Shown piece by piece: positions 32,700 through 40,309 of a stretch of 58,656 nt of DNA. Every line of letters starts with the position of its first letter. The stretch's first letter is position 1. The position numbers were made by a program, and so were the translations under genes. Source of the stretch: a virus; IMG/VR virus record IMGVR_UViG_3300043119_000255, positions 1-58,656 of that record. The stretch is one strand, 5' to 3'. The notes under the pieces were generated by a model. It saw only the letters and a list, made by a program, of their open reading frames with translations. It was not told where the DNA came from and ran no database searches.

Positions 32700-32727
32700 A
32701 CAATAGCAGATTCGTAGGAAAAGTCAA
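32700..32727 (-). promoter_or_regulatory. GANTC-spacer early promoter
   Basis: TTGACT (32727-32722), 16-nt spacer, TATTGT (32705-32700), GAATC 3 nt before the -10. The stop of 32724-32909 is inside the -35. Confidence 0.78.
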
Positions 32728-32909
32728 GTGTTATCTTCAATCCATTCGATTTGATGATTGGCTACCGTAATGGTAATGATGTTACCTGCATCGTCCTCAA
32801 GGGTCATCTCCACCGCAGTGGAGTTTTCTCTCCGCTTGGCTTGATGGACAAAATAAGTCTTGCCCACATGCTGCCACTCGTCGTTGTGGATTCTACAGTT
32901 GCTTGTCAT
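32724..32909 (-). CDS. Small protein of unknown function (61 aa)
   Basis: MTSNCRIHNDEWQHVGKTYFVHQAKRRENSTAVEMTLEDDAG...: a beta-rich small fold. Overlaps the upstream gene and ends within the next promoter's -35 box. No family. Confidence 0.65.
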   Translation of the reverse strand: MTSNCRIHNDEWQHVGKTYFVHQAKRRENSTAVEMTLEDDAGNIITITVANHQIEWIEDNT

Positions 32910-33087
32910 ATAGGGCTGACCTGATATCCTTGTATGCTTGGTCTAGAATGGTCTTGATATGAGCCTTTTCTGATGGCATGGCACCCTTGGCTTCAATGTA
33001 AATGTTACAATTGAGAGTGCTTTCACCAGCTTCTGTTTCCATGTCGCTGGTCATATCGCTGTAAAATAGTTGTGTGTTGATATTCAT
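32893..33087 (-). CDS. Small protein of unknown function (64 aa)
   Basis: MNINTQLFYSDMTSDMETEAGESTLNCNIYIEAKGAMPSEKAHIKTILDQA...: mixed strand/helix. Adjacent frames overlap on both sides. No motif recognised. Confidence 0.65.
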   Translation of the reverse strand: MNINTQLFYSDMTSDMETEAGESTLNCNIYIEAKGAMPSEKAHIKTILDQAYKDIRSALYDKQL

Positions 33088-33287
33088 TACAAATCTCCTA
33101 TACCATGTAGTTGTTTCAAATGTTCAATTTCTGTTTTGATTTTTAGCTTGCGGCGCTTGATTGTATTCACCAGCCAGTTTTGCGGCTGAGGGCGCTGCAT
33201 TAGAATATCAAGACTTTCGTCTTGTTCGTGGTGTTTCTGTTCAAGTGCTTTAATGTGATTTATTACGCTCTGTTTATCCATATTCAC
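33087..33287 (-). CDS. DUF465 (YdcH-like) small helical protein
   Basis: 66 residues, two-helix hairpin: H-x-K-x-LEQKHHEQDESLDILMQ, then RRKLKIKTEIEHLK. The 'H-x-x-LD-x-x-I ... K-K-x-K-L-x-L-K-x-E-I-x-x-L' pattern is that of DUF465 proteins, widespread in alphaproteobacteria and their phages. Function unknown. Confidence 0.72.
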   Translation of the reverse strand: MNMDKQSVINHIKALEQKHHEQDESLDILMQRPQPQNWLVNTIKRRKLKIKTEIEHLKQLHGIGDL

Positions 33288-33288
33288 C

Positions 33289-33588
33289 TCACATGTATTT
33301 GCGTATGGACTCCATAGTGGACCTTACGTCTTGCTGTTGTTCTACATCTTTTGTAAATTTGTTAATGACATGGCGCCAGTCGCCTTTGTCCATGACAGTA
33401 GTAAGAATATTTTTAGAAAGTACCTGCAGAAGGGAGCCGAGTGCGATGAGGTCTTCTTCATCATCACAATACATCACAATCTCTTGGACATATGTATCAA
33501 CATCTTCTATCAGAGAAACACGCTTTTGTTTGCGTTCTCTACCAGTAAGTCTACGAGTTGGATCATAAGAGTTATCAATCATATTCAT
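33289..33588 (-). CDS. Helical protein of unknown function (99 aa)
   Basis: MNMIDNSYDPTRRLTGRERKQKRVSLIEDVDTYVQEIVMYCDDEEDLIALGSLLQVLSKNILTTVMDKGDWRHV...: acidic helical centre. Start is the first of two Met codons (MNMID). Adjacent to the SGNH-like gene. No family assigned. Confidence 0.65.
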   Translation of the reverse strand: MNMIDNSYDPTRRLTGRERKQKRVSLIEDVDTYVQEIVMYCDDEEDLIALGSLLQVLSKNILTTVMDKGDWRHVINKFTKDVEQQQDVRSTMESIRKYM

Positions 33589-33590
33589 AT

Positions 33591-34319
33591 TTATTCAAAA
33601 TATTCCTTGAACCAATTAGCCACATGAACGTGGGCTTCTTCGCTTGGATGGTCGTCCCATGGACATAATAGGTTCTTACCTAAAGACTCGAATGTCTTGC
33701 TCTTGTCGAACAGGAAGATATTTGAGTCTGTCTCCAGATAATCGATATATTCGTCCATGGTCTTACGAGAAGCAATACGCCGAGTTTGAAGGCCGCGCTT
33801 CAATGCGTTGTCGATACAGGCATCACGGAACCACAGCTGGACACAGGTAATATTCAGAGAATCGCATAGGTTCTTGATAGTGGCCACATGATATAGAGTT
33901 TTCAGTAGGTCCGAATGATACGAGGATAACTGTTCATAGTATGTGGCCAGAGCCTTCTTAGTTGCTTTCGGAATATCATCAAAATCTACCGACGAGCCTC
34001 GAAGTTGAAGCGCATCTACATCGAAGGGATACGGCTCATCACGGTAGTCAGTAAACTCAAATCGTGAGGGATCGGACCACACGATAATAACACGCTCTGG
34101 TTTATGTTGTAAAATATCAATGAAAGCACGGCGGGCAATTCGGGAGTTAGAAGAGCCTGGCACTGCCACGTTCATTTCTTCCATTTCCCATGCATCAGCC
34201 AGTAGCTTAGAGAAACGCCTGGCTTCACACTTAGAATAAACTTCCTTCATGTTGCCGGGTGCGTAACGCTCAATACCTATACCATAGGCAAAACTGCAAC
34301 CATTTACGTATAACTTCAT
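33591..34319 (-). CDS. SGNH/GDSL-like hydrolase
   Basis: 242 residues from ATG 34319. VNGCSFAYGIG at the start is the catalytic-Ser block (G-x-S), VPGSSNSRIARR supplies the Gly/Asn oxyanion residues and DDHPSEEAH near the end is the D-x-x-H block. Related enzymes remove acetyl or acyl groups from sugars or lipids; in phages they often act on glycans. Coupled by ATGA to the Cys-rich gene upstream. Confidence 0.75.
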   Translation of the reverse strand: MKLYVNGCSFAYGIGIERYAPGNMKEVYSKCEARRFSKLLADAWEMEEMNVAVPGSSNSRIARRAFIDILQHKPERVIIVWSDPSRFEFTDYRDEPYPFDVDALQLRGSSVDFDDIPKATKKALATYYEQLSSYHSDLLKTLYHVATIKNLCDSLNITCVQLWFRDACIDNALKRGLQTRRIASRKTMDEYIDYLETDSNIFLFDKSKTFESLGKNLLCPWDDHPSEEAHVHVANWFKEYFE

Positions 34320-34501
34320 GTTCTTCTCCAGAAGGGGACAAAGGTTTCGCCCGCCCATTTCGATTGAGGGCACTTAGTATATAGTAGCTTCACTTTAGCT
34401 GGCATATAGCAATGGCAAATGCTGCATGTATTACCGTTCAGATACTCACATTCATGGCAAATTGCCAAACGTCTTTCTTGTTCTTCTTCACTTGCTATCA
34501 T
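34316..34501 (-). CDS. Small Cys-rich protein (DUF6171-like), probable zinc ribbon
   Basis: 61 residues with CHECEYLNGNTCSICHCYMPAKVK...CP-x-x-KW, at least seven cysteines in C-x2-C and C-x-C pairs. Likely one or two zinc sites. Similar small proteins occur in phages; function unknown. Confidence 0.7.
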   Translation of the reverse strand: MIASEEEQERRLAICHECEYLNGNTCSICHCYMPAKVKLLYTKCPQSKWAGETFVPFWRRT

Positions 34502-34763
34502 AATCGATTGCGTTCACAAATGAAAATTTCTGTCCATCTGTCCACTCTTTTAGATACTCATTGTCCTCATCAAACTGGCGCAGATACTCGGCATCATCAA
34601 TTTCACGAGCGGAGGTTACCAATTCTTCGACATGGCGTTGAGAAAACTCCGCGAGTTCTCCCACGTTCGTAGTGACTTCATCTTTGGCATCGGATGCGTT
34701 GTTTGCTTCAACGACATACCGCATACGGAACATGGAAATTGTTTCTACAAGATACTTAGGCAT
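34488..34763 (-). CDS. Conserved T4-like phage protein of unknown function
   Basis: 91 residues from ATG 34763: MPKYLVETISMFRMRYVVEANNASDAKDEV ... EDNEYLKEWTDGQKF. This exact style of start (PKYLV-TIS-FRMRYV) recurs in T4-like marine phages, function unknown. The frame is open upstream over its neighbour, which is not used. Confidence 0.75.
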   Translation of the reverse strand: MPKYLVETISMFRMRYVVEANNASDAKDEVTTNVGELAEFSQRHVEELVTSAREIDDAEYLRQFDEDNEYLKEWTDGQKFSFVNAIDYDSK

Positions 34764-34941
34764 CGATACGTCCCAATCGGTGAAGTAGGTTTGAGATAAC
34801 AGCAACATCTGGATGAGGGTCACGTTCACTATATCCCTCTACTCGCATAAGGTCGAGTAGATAAGAGTGCAATGCCCGCTTGATAACGGGAATATCCGCT
34901 GGTGCGAATACACCACCTTTTACTTGCTTTGGTTCAGTCAT
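34756..34941 (-). CDS. Small helical protein of unknown function (61 aa)
   Basis: MTEPKQVKGGVFAPADIPVIKRALHSYLLDLMRVEGY...: two helices, TAATG start coupling with the gene upstream. No family named. Confidence 0.65.
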   Translation of the reverse strand: MTEPKQVKGGVFAPADIPVIKRALHSYLLDLMRVEGYSERDPHPDVAVISNLLHRLGRIDA

Positions 34942-35495
34942 TAGTCCCATAGTCCTCTATAATAGACACCAAACAGTCTGGTGCCGTTGTCAATACGTGC
35001 ATTGTATGCTTTCCATTTTTCTACGTCAAGAATACCATCGTTGAAGTAAATGGAATCGGAATCTTCATCAACAATCTGTTCAAACGCCCAGATCATTTCA
35101 TTTAGCACCCACTCCCAACGCTTATGCCAGTTGCTATCGGTTTCAAATTCATGTCCTGGATTTTCGGCCGCGGCAAAGCGAAGTTCTTCGGGTACATCTG
35201 CATCTGAAACAGATGGAGAACCGTGCTTAGTGTCCCGTAACTGTTTCAACATCGGCAGAATTATGATAGCTAGAGTGTCGTCCATACTCCATGTGTCATA
35301 AGGATCGATTCGGACTTTGACCTTTCTCTTGCTGAAAAACCATAGTGACGATATTCTTGCAATTGGCGTATACTTATCTAACCATTCTCCGAATGCGAAA
35401 ACTACAGCATCTTCCTTGTCTTTCCAGAACAGGAGTTTTTCTGCTAGTTGGTATGGACCAAACCATTTGCGATATGGTCGAATATCAACTTTCAT
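34941..35495 (-). CDS. T4-like phage protein of unknown function (184 aa)
   Basis: MKVDIRPYRKWFGPYQLAEKLLFWKDKED..., WSMDDTLAIIILPMLKQLRDTKHGSPSV, then a C-terminal WHKRWEWVLNEMIWAFEQI block. This arrangement is recognisable among T4-like phage proteins of unknown function. Overlaps the 2OG oxygenase gene upstream by 11 nt. Confidence 0.72.
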   Translation of the reverse strand: MKVDIRPYRKWFGPYQLAEKLLFWKDKEDAVVFAFGEWLDKYTPIARISSLWFFSKRKVKVRIDPYDTWSMDDTLAIIILPMLKQLRDTKHGSPSVSDADVPEELRFAAAENPGHEFETDSNWHKRWEWVLNEMIWAFEQIVDEDSDSIYFNDGILDVEKWKAYNARIDNGTRLFGVYYRGLWD

Positions 35496-36018
35496 CTTTC
35501 TTGCTCCAACTTATTAGTAACATCATTCGAGGAATCTTCCAATCTTGTAATGCTTTAGATACCCAATGTTCTTCGTCTCTCGAATATATGACCATTCTAT
35601 TGGGTAATGATGGAACGGATTTACTGTGGACTTCGAAGTTGCCCCCAAGACTTTCGTCCCACTCATCATTTAGATATACAATAGAACTATAGCATTTGTC
35701 AATAGATTTTTCACGAATTGAACCGTCTTTATGTGGATGAATAATATAGTCAGAGTTGGTACATTGATATCGAAAACTATATGGTACCACATCAACACTC
35801 AGAACATCCTTGAAATAATTTTGTGTCTTTTCTGTGGTGGTTTTCCATATCACGCCCAGCCTATAATGAATATCATTCAGCTGGCCATTCTCAATTTCAT
35901 GCGAATGCACCCACATCCCAAGTTGTTTGAGTGTGGATACATTCACTTTGGCAAGCACCATAGTTCTATGGTATTCAAGTTCCATCGCAGACAGAAAATT
36001 GTCGGCGACAGATATCAT
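35485..36018 (-). CDS. 2OG-Fe(II) oxygenase (prolyl-4-hydroxylase-like), copy 1
   Basis: 177 residues. HPHKDGS (H-x-D iron ligands), SIVYLNDEWDESLGGNFEV and EEHWVS (distal His) follow the double-stranded beta-helix of Fe(II)/2-oxoglutarate hydroxylases, with a C-terminal R for 2OG. Substrate unknown; this is the first of five such genes in the window. Starts immediately after the TAA of the AAA gene. Confidence 0.78.
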   Translation of the reverse strand: MISVADNFLSAMELEYHRTMVLAKVNVSTLKQLGMWVHSHEIENGQLNDIHYRLGVIWKTTTEKTQNYFKDVLSVDVVPYSFRYQCTNSDYIIHPHKDGSIREKSIDKCYSSIVYLNDEWDESLGGNFEVHSKSVPSLPNRMVIYSRDEEHWVSKALQDWKIPRMMLLISWSKKDES

Positions 36019-37182
36019 TTACAGCGCACCCCAATACATGTTATTCTTAACAGCCTTCTTAGTCAGTTGGACACGTTGTCCTTGTGCGTTAGTGAAGACA
36101 AACGACCCTGCCTTTGCGTTGACGCTGGTAAGGTCGGCAGGAGTAAATTCTGCACGAGCATTAACAGACTTCTTCGTCGCACGAGTGCGATTTGGACGCC
36201 ATGGGTCATTACGACTCACAACTGCTGGTACTGCTACCAGATCGTCTTCAAGATCATAGTCATCTTCATCATCGGCATAGTCGGTACCGTAGTAAACAGT
36301 CCAAGCATCACAAGTCAGAGGATTATAGTCAATCTCCTTGGTGCCAAGATACTGTTCAGGAACAATCTGACCATCAACAATCAGTTGAACCGTATAGTCG
36401 GGTTCATTGTTATCATATTCAGGTTTCGCATTCAGAAGACGCATTGCTTCCTGTGGTGTTTCGTTGTAACGATTCATGTCCTCGACAAGTGCCTTAAGCA
36501 TATCAAAATTGAATTGAGAGAACAGTGTGGCAATCTTGGTAATCTGGTCGATATACGTTTTGTTATTCAGGACATCGTTACAGTAGTCGCGGATAAACTC
36601 TTCCGATAGACCCTTGAAGTCAACCGAATAGAAGATACGTCCTGGACGATTCCGCATATGGGCATCGATACGCCACTGGTCGTTACAGGTAAGAATGAAT
36701 AGTGTCTTGCTGGCATATACACCGTCGAGCAGGGTCAGCATCTTCTCTTGCTCTTCTCGGTTATATACCTTTTCAAATTCATCAAACAAAACAATAGATG
36801 GTTGTTCGATATCCTGAATTAGTTTGTTGAACGAGTCACCATTCCAAGACGAGTTAATCACGATGGTAGGCATATTTTCTTCATAACCCATGATAGACAG
36901 ATGCTTTGCCAGAAGTGTCTTACCAGAACCCTTCTCGCCCGTGAGCAACACACCAGTGGATGCACTGCGGTCCTTGAAGGTGCGCCAGATGCGCTCTGCA
37001 TTACGGAGAGTATCACCGTAATACTTGGTCAGAGGTTCGAAGCGGTCAACCGTCTCAAGGAACAGGTTACCGAACTGGTCTGCCTTGACAAGATAGTTGT
37101 CAGCAGGAAGGTGAGAGGTGATGTCAATCGAGTTTTCGTCGGTGACACGGAAGGTATTTGCATTACGAAGATAATATGTCAC
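36019..37182 (-). CDS. AAA+ ATPase
   Basis: 387 residues, GTG start. Walker A VLLTGEKGSGKTLLAKHLS near 80, Walker B PSIVLFDEFEKVY near 130, sensor 1 LFILTCNDQW and arginine-finger-like NRPGRIFYS; then a helical lid and an acidic C-terminal tail. Many phages use such enzymes as motors or remodellers; no specific job can be assigned. Confidence 0.85.
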   Translation of the reverse strand: MTYYLRNANTFRVTDENSIDITSHLPADNYLVKADQFGNLFLETVDRFEPLTKYYGDTLRNAERIWRTFKDRSASTGVLLTGEKGSGKTLLAKHLSIMGYEENMPTIVINSSWNGDSFNKLIQDIEQPSIVLFDEFEKVYNREEQEKMLTLLDGVYASKTLFILTCNDQWRIDAHMRNRPGRIFYSVDFKGLSEEFIRDYCNDVLNNKTYIDQITKIATLFSQFNFDMLKALVEDMNRYNETPQEAMRLLNAKPEYDNNEPDYTVQLIVDGQIVPEQYLGTKEIDYNPLTCDAWTVYYGTDYADDEDDYDLEDDLVAVPAVVSRNDPWRPNRTRATKKSVNARAEFTPADLTSVNAKAGSFVFTNAQGQRVQLTKKAVKNNMYWGAL

Positions 37183-37193
37183 TGTTTTATGTC

Positions 37194-37367
37194 TTACTTA
37201 TTAATGTTGTCTAGATAGGGATCATAACCGAAGTCAAGTGGAAAATCCATATCACTTACGGATTCTACAATCTTAGTGATACCATATACCGCCAGTGCTG
37301 CGATGCCGAACACAGCAACATATGGAATGGCATCAATTGCCTTTTCTTTTAGGTCATCCTTTGTCAT
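37194..37367 (-). CDS. Small membrane protein (57 aa)
   Basis: MTKDDLKEKAIDAIPYVAVFGIAALAVYGITKIV: one TM, then an acidic tail ending LDNINK. Overlaps the upstream gene by 14 nt. Present between two conserved T4-like genes. Confidence 0.6.
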   Translation of the reverse strand: MTKDDLKEKAIDAIPYVAVFGIAALAVYGITKIVESVSDMDFPLDFGYDPYLDNINK

Positions 37368-37599
37368 CTGTAATTCCCATATCTGCTAGTTGTTCTGGAG
37401 TTGCATACCACGTGAGGATAAGTTCCAGTGCATCAATATGCTTCTGAATTTCGGAATCTTCTGCCTCTTGGTCGCCCCAGACAAACACCCACTTACCAGC
37501 GCCCAAGTCGCTCTTGAGGTTCTGCCATGTGTCACGCAATTGCCCGACCACAATGCCGTCAATTGTTTCCCAATCAAGTTCTACTGTAATCTTACTCAT
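37354..37599 (-). CDS. T4-like phage protein of unknown function (81 aa)
   Basis: MSKITVELDWETIDGIVVGQLRDTWQNLKSDLG...DSEIQKHIDALELILTWYATPEQL. This N-terminus (DWETIDGIVV-QL) and the C-terminal helix (I-KHIDALELIL-WYATPEQL) recur in T4-like phages. Start at 37599 (MSK), though 37605 is possible. Confidence 0.75.
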   Translation of the reverse strand: MSKITVELDWETIDGIVVGQLRDTWQNLKSDLGAGKWVFVWGDQEAEDSEIQKHIDALELILTWYATPEQLADMGITDDKG

Positions 37600-37613
37600 C
37601 TTCATTTACCTTT

Positions 37614-37814
37614 TTAGTTGGAAAGTACCGCTGCGGTAATCACTATCAATATCACGGCAGTTGCTTGCCACTTGACTCGTGAAAACATCATTTGCGTTTG
37701 TTTTTGTTGCGATGTGATAGTTTGCGTTTGCGAAAACGAAACGAGACCTCTAAGTAATGCAAACAGTGTAAATGCTGCCGCAATAGCTATAAGAACAATA
37801 AAAAATATCAACAT
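37614..37814 (-). CDS. HIG1-like twin-TM membrane protein
   Basis: 66 residues: MLIFFIVLIAIAAAFTLFALLRGL, a Gln/Thr linker, MMFSRVKWQATAVILIVITA. The two TMs separated by a linker and the M-x-x-R-V-x-x-Q segment match the HIG1-like 'twin transmembrane' family common in alphaproteobacteria. Possible role at the respiratory chain, if it acts as in bacteria; otherwise unknown. Confidence 0.7.
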   Translation of the reverse strand: MLIFFIVLIAIAAAFTLFALLRGLVSFSQTQTITSQQKQTQMMFSRVKWQATAVILIVITAAVLSN

Positions 37815-38128
37815 TATTCATGTTCGCCAGTAGGACTACGGCCCCAACCAGCCTTTTTTACAAAAAGTTCAGGCTTCACAGTGGCAGCGGTCCATGTTGC
37901 CACTGTAATGGTAGCAGCACCAATCAATGCGGCATGTGCGAGAAAGTTTACATAGAAGAACGTTGCATTACCGACAGCAATACTAAACGCCACTACCCAC
38001 ATAAAAGCAAGAGCCTGCAAAACATAATGCCGTGTTGAAATGTCAGGAATATTTCGAAGAGGACTTACCTCGTGGTTGAAAATAAAGTTCCATGGATATA
38101 CCACACCATATTTCAAAATCTTAGTCAT
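37814..38128 (-). CDS. Membrane protein of unknown function (104 aa)
   Basis: Two to three TM segments after a soluble start (MTKILKYGVVYPWNFIFNHEVSP); the mid-region (ALAFMWVVAFSIAVGNATFFYV, FLAHAALIGAATITVAT) is clearly hydrophobic. Ends with a polar tail. No family recognised. Confidence 0.7.
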   Translation of the reverse strand: MTKILKYGVVYPWNFIFNHEVSPLRNIPDISTRHYVLQALAFMWVVAFSIAVGNATFFYVNFLAHAALIGAATITVATWTAATVKPELFVKKAGWGRSPTGEHE

Positions 38129-38519
38129 CTACATTCACCTTCTTATAACGATAATAAACACCATCTTCCTCGACCATAATCTCATCAAGGTTGTCATTTT
38201 TTGCCATCACACGTTGTTCACCTTCGGCGACAATATGTCCACGCTCACGCAGAACCCGCATCACCGCATTAGCAATACCAAACTTATTGCGACCAGTGTC
38301 GGCAGCATTTTGTGCTGCCTCTGCACAATCATTGTAGACTTCATCGGGTAGCGACCAAGACAAATCCATAGCATTTCCAAAATCGCCTACGCGACGAAGA
38401 TAAGACTGTCCGCCATCTACCGAGATAGCACCACAAGTGCAAGTTACAAAGTCATGTCGATGCCTGGAGAAAATCTTGTCCCCACAACTCAGACATACTG
38501 CGGTATTCTCAATAATCAT
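38121..38519 (-). CDS. Zinc-ribbon phage protein (132 aa)
   Basis: CLSCGDKI...CTCG near the N-terminus gives a C-x2-C ... C-x-C ribbon; the following ISVDGGQSYLRR is a block shared with small phage proteins of this type. ATGA coupling with the SWIM gene upstream. Function unknown. Confidence 0.75.
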   Translation of the reverse strand: MIIENTAVCLSCGDKIFSRHRHDFVTCTCGAISVDGGQSYLRRVGDFGNAMDLSWSLPDEVYNDCAEAAQNAADTGRNKFGIANAVMRVLRERGHIVAEGEQRVMAKNDNLDEIMVEEDGVYYRYKKVNVDD

Positions 38520-38749
38520 TCTGCTATCACCTTTTCATGTACCGCAACAATGTGCTTACACTTGTTGTGGAAGTTATACCCCATGCAATTACAAACCCAA
38601 CCACTTGGGGTCAACGTGGTATCATACTGCTTGCCTTTGGAATTGACGTAAGGCCATGTGAAGCCATTTAGAAAATGACTTTCGCCGTAATTCATACCCG
38701 GCAATTGCACGGGTTTACGAAAAGCACTTACACCAGCAGGAAGAATCAT
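38516..38749 (-). CDS. SWIM-zinc-finger-like protein (77 aa)
   Basis: VCNCMGYNFHNKCKHIVAVHEKV: C-x-C...C-x-H, the SWIM motif that binds zinc and often nucleic acid or partner proteins. Starts in TAATG of the upstream gene. Small size leaves little beyond the motif. Confidence 0.75.
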   Translation of the reverse strand: MILPAGVSAFRKPVQLPGMNYGESHFLNGFTWPYVNSKGKQYDTTLTPSGWVCNCMGYNFHNKCKHIVAVHEKVIAE

Positions 38750-38919
38750 TAGTTCAACTTTCCATCATAAGTTCGCAGCCAAGGCTGACCAAAGACATAC
38801 TTGGCTTCTAGGTCATCAGCCACACCGTGCCAATACGCTTGAAACCATTCACTCTTAGCTTTATACGCTGTTTCGCGGCATTTGTCAATAGATTTAAATA
38901 TCTTTGCGTAATTAGTCAT
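38749..38919 (-). CDS. Small basic helical protein (56 aa)
   Basis: MTNYAKIFKSIDKCRETAYKAKSEWFQAYWHGVADDLEAKYVFGQPWLRTYDGKLN: basic helical. Start at 38919 rather than the longer frame that lies inside the deaminase gene. No family. Confidence 0.65.
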   Translation of the reverse strand: MTNYAKIFKSIDKCRETAYKAKSEWFQAYWHGVADDLEAKYVFGQPWLRTYDGKLN

Positions 38920-39343
38920 TTTCTTTTTTCGCCTTATACAACATGACATTCGCTTCTGCAAACATCAACTCGGTAATATCCCAGTTGAACGTATCTTCCC
39001 TATCTGGTTCATAACAGATAACCTTCTTGATACCACGCTGGATGATGCTCTTGGCGCATTCATTACACGGCATCATCGGTACATACATCGTGCAACCCTC
39101 AACCGACATGGGAGAGTTATCTAGTGCATTGCGCTCGGCATGAGCCACAAACAGGTGCTTGGTGGGTCGGTCTTCGTAGCGTTTTGCTAGGTCCTTGACA
39201 CCACGCGGGAAGCCATTATAGCCGATTGAGATAATGCGATTGCGGTCATCTACAATCACTGCACCAACTTTGGTGCGAGGATCATACGACCATTCACCAA
39301 TATGGTCGGCTAGGTCAAGAAACCTCTGGCACCATTTAGACAC
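38912..39343 (-). CDS. dCMP deaminase
   Basis: Converts dCMP to dUMP for thymidylate synthesis. H68-A-E70 and C93-N-E-C96 (PCNECAKSII) are the zinc ligands and catalytic Glu of the cytidine-deaminase superfamily. GTG start at 39343, eight nt after AGGAG. 143 residues, as in T4-like phages. It lies in the middle of a long chain of small genes. Confidence 0.92.
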   Translation of the reverse strand: MSKWCQRFLDLADHIGEWSYDPRTKVGAVIVDDRNRIISIGYNGFPRGVKDLAKRYEDRPTKHLFVAHAERNALDNSPMSVEGCTMYVPMMPCNECAKSIIQRGIKKVICYEPDREDTFNWDITELMFAEANVMLYKAKKEND

Positions 39344-39452
39344 TGGTCAAAACTCCTATAACGGCGGCTAAAACAAATAACAGGACGATACCGAGACAGC
39401 CTGCCTCAGACAAGCCATTCCACATCTCACGTTGCCGCGGATGCTTAATCAT
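39336..39452 (-). CDS. 38-residue single-TM peptide
   Basis: MIKHPRQREMWNGLSEAGCLGIVLLFVLAAVIGVLTSV: one C-terminal TM. It overlaps the deaminase start by 8 nt and the upstream gene by 8 nt. Function unknown. Confidence 0.55.
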   Translation of the reverse strand: MIKHPRQREMWNGLSEAGCLGIVLLFVLAAVIGVLTSV

Positions 39453-39657
39453 AATCGACGCCTTCATCCTGCTTACGACCCATGTAGTGGTCGTCGCTCA
39501 CACAATGAAACTGTGCCTGGAGTTTGCTGTTGATAATGGTGCGAGTGACATTACCCGCGAACTGTTCGCATTGCTCCTTAGAGGCAGTCTCGTAGACATC
39601 CTTGGAGATAAACTCACCCTCTTGCGTGAACAGAAAAACTAAAAGCCAATAACTCAT
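39445..39657 (-). CDS. Small exported or membrane-anchored protein (70 aa)
   Basis: MSYWLLVFLFTQEGEFISKDVYETASKEQCEQFAGNVTRTI...: short hydrophobic start followed by a soluble part with two cysteines. Similar small proteins occur in T4-like phages; role unknown. Confidence 0.6.
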   Translation of the reverse strand: MSYWLLVFLFTQEGEFISKDVYETASKEQCEQFAGNVTRTIINSKLQAQFHCVSDDHYMGRKQDEGVDYD

Positions 39658-39675
39658 TTCATAACCCCTTGTCTA

Positions 39676-39903
39676 TCATGTGGTCTCAAAGGCCAACGCA
39701 CGGTCTTCAACAGACTTATCGGCATCATAGGACTTCATCCACATTGTGACGAGCGAACGGGCCACCGCTTTATCGTGACCCAAATCGTTCTCGACATAGT
39801 TGCTTGCGCCAAACATGTTGACTAGGCCAGTTTCACGTAACCTATCGAGGTATGTAAAACCCTCTATCAATTGGTCAAAATCAAAAACCATAGTATCGTT
39901 CAT
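39676..39903 (-). CDS. Small acidic protein of unknown function (75 aa)
   Basis: MNDTMVFDFDQLIEGFTYLDRLRETGLVNMFGASNYVENDLGHDK...: helical and acidic. ATGA coupling with the upstream membrane protein. No family. Confidence 0.65.
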   Translation of the reverse strand: MNDTMVFDFDQLIEGFTYLDRLRETGLVNMFGASNYVENDLGHDKAVARSLVTMWMKSYDADKSVEDRALAFETT

Positions 39904-40106
39904 TTCACAACTCCATACAAAAGGATGGCGGTAATGAAACCATTAACTACCATCAAAGGTTTATCATTCATCTTGAAAGCAGCATAGCCCCAAGCGGCGG
40001 CACCGATAATCGACAGGATAAGGTCCACCGTATGGAACTCAAATGCCCGACAAGTTGCTGCGACGATGACACACGCGGTGCCGAACCATTTTATAATCTC
40101 AAGCAT
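39900..40106 (-). CDS. PQ-loop/SemiSWEET-like small membrane protein
   Basis: 68 residues, three TM segments: ...HTVDLILSIIGAAAWGYAAFKMNDKPLMVVNGFITAILLYG. YAAFKMNDKPLMVVNGFITAIL is a conserved block of alphaproteobacterial DUF6552-like and phage proteins. Would work as an oligomer. Substrate unknown. Confidence 0.6.
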   Translation of the reverse strand: MLEIIKWFGTACVIVAATCRAFEFHTVDLILSIIGAAAWGYAAFKMNDKPLMVVNGFITAILLYGVVK

Positions 40107-40248
40107 ATTTTTCTTCTTCCAACATAAGAGAGATACCAGCGATGAACATCATCAAACCAAAGCCGCCCTGTAGAGCGAAACGAAGAAAACCAGCTTCTTC
40201 AGGAACACACATCACAAACAAACCGGCAAACATCAAGGCATACTTCAT
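40099..40248 (-). CDS. Small membrane protein (49 aa)
   Basis: MKYALMFAGLFVMCVPEEAGFLRFALQGGFGLMMFIAGISLMLEEEKYA: two hydrophobic segments. First gene behind the promoter at 40282-40309; the leader AAAGTGATTCGTTATG is intact. Confidence 0.6.
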   Translation of the reverse strand: MKYALMFAGLFVMCVPEEAGFLRFALQGGFGLMMFIAGISLMLEEEKYA

Positions 40249-40281
40249 AACGAATCACTTTCTCTTCTCAGCTTATACTTT

Positions 40282-40309
40282 ATAATAGCATATTCTGAGG
40301 AAATGTCAA
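40282..40309 (-). promoter_or_regulatory. Early promoter of the same family, GANTC degenerate
   Basis: TTGACA (40309-40304), 16-nt spacer, TATTAT (40287-40282). The spacer has TATTC (plus strand) in place of GATTC. Drives the long operon down to the deaminase and beyond. Confidence 0.68.
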
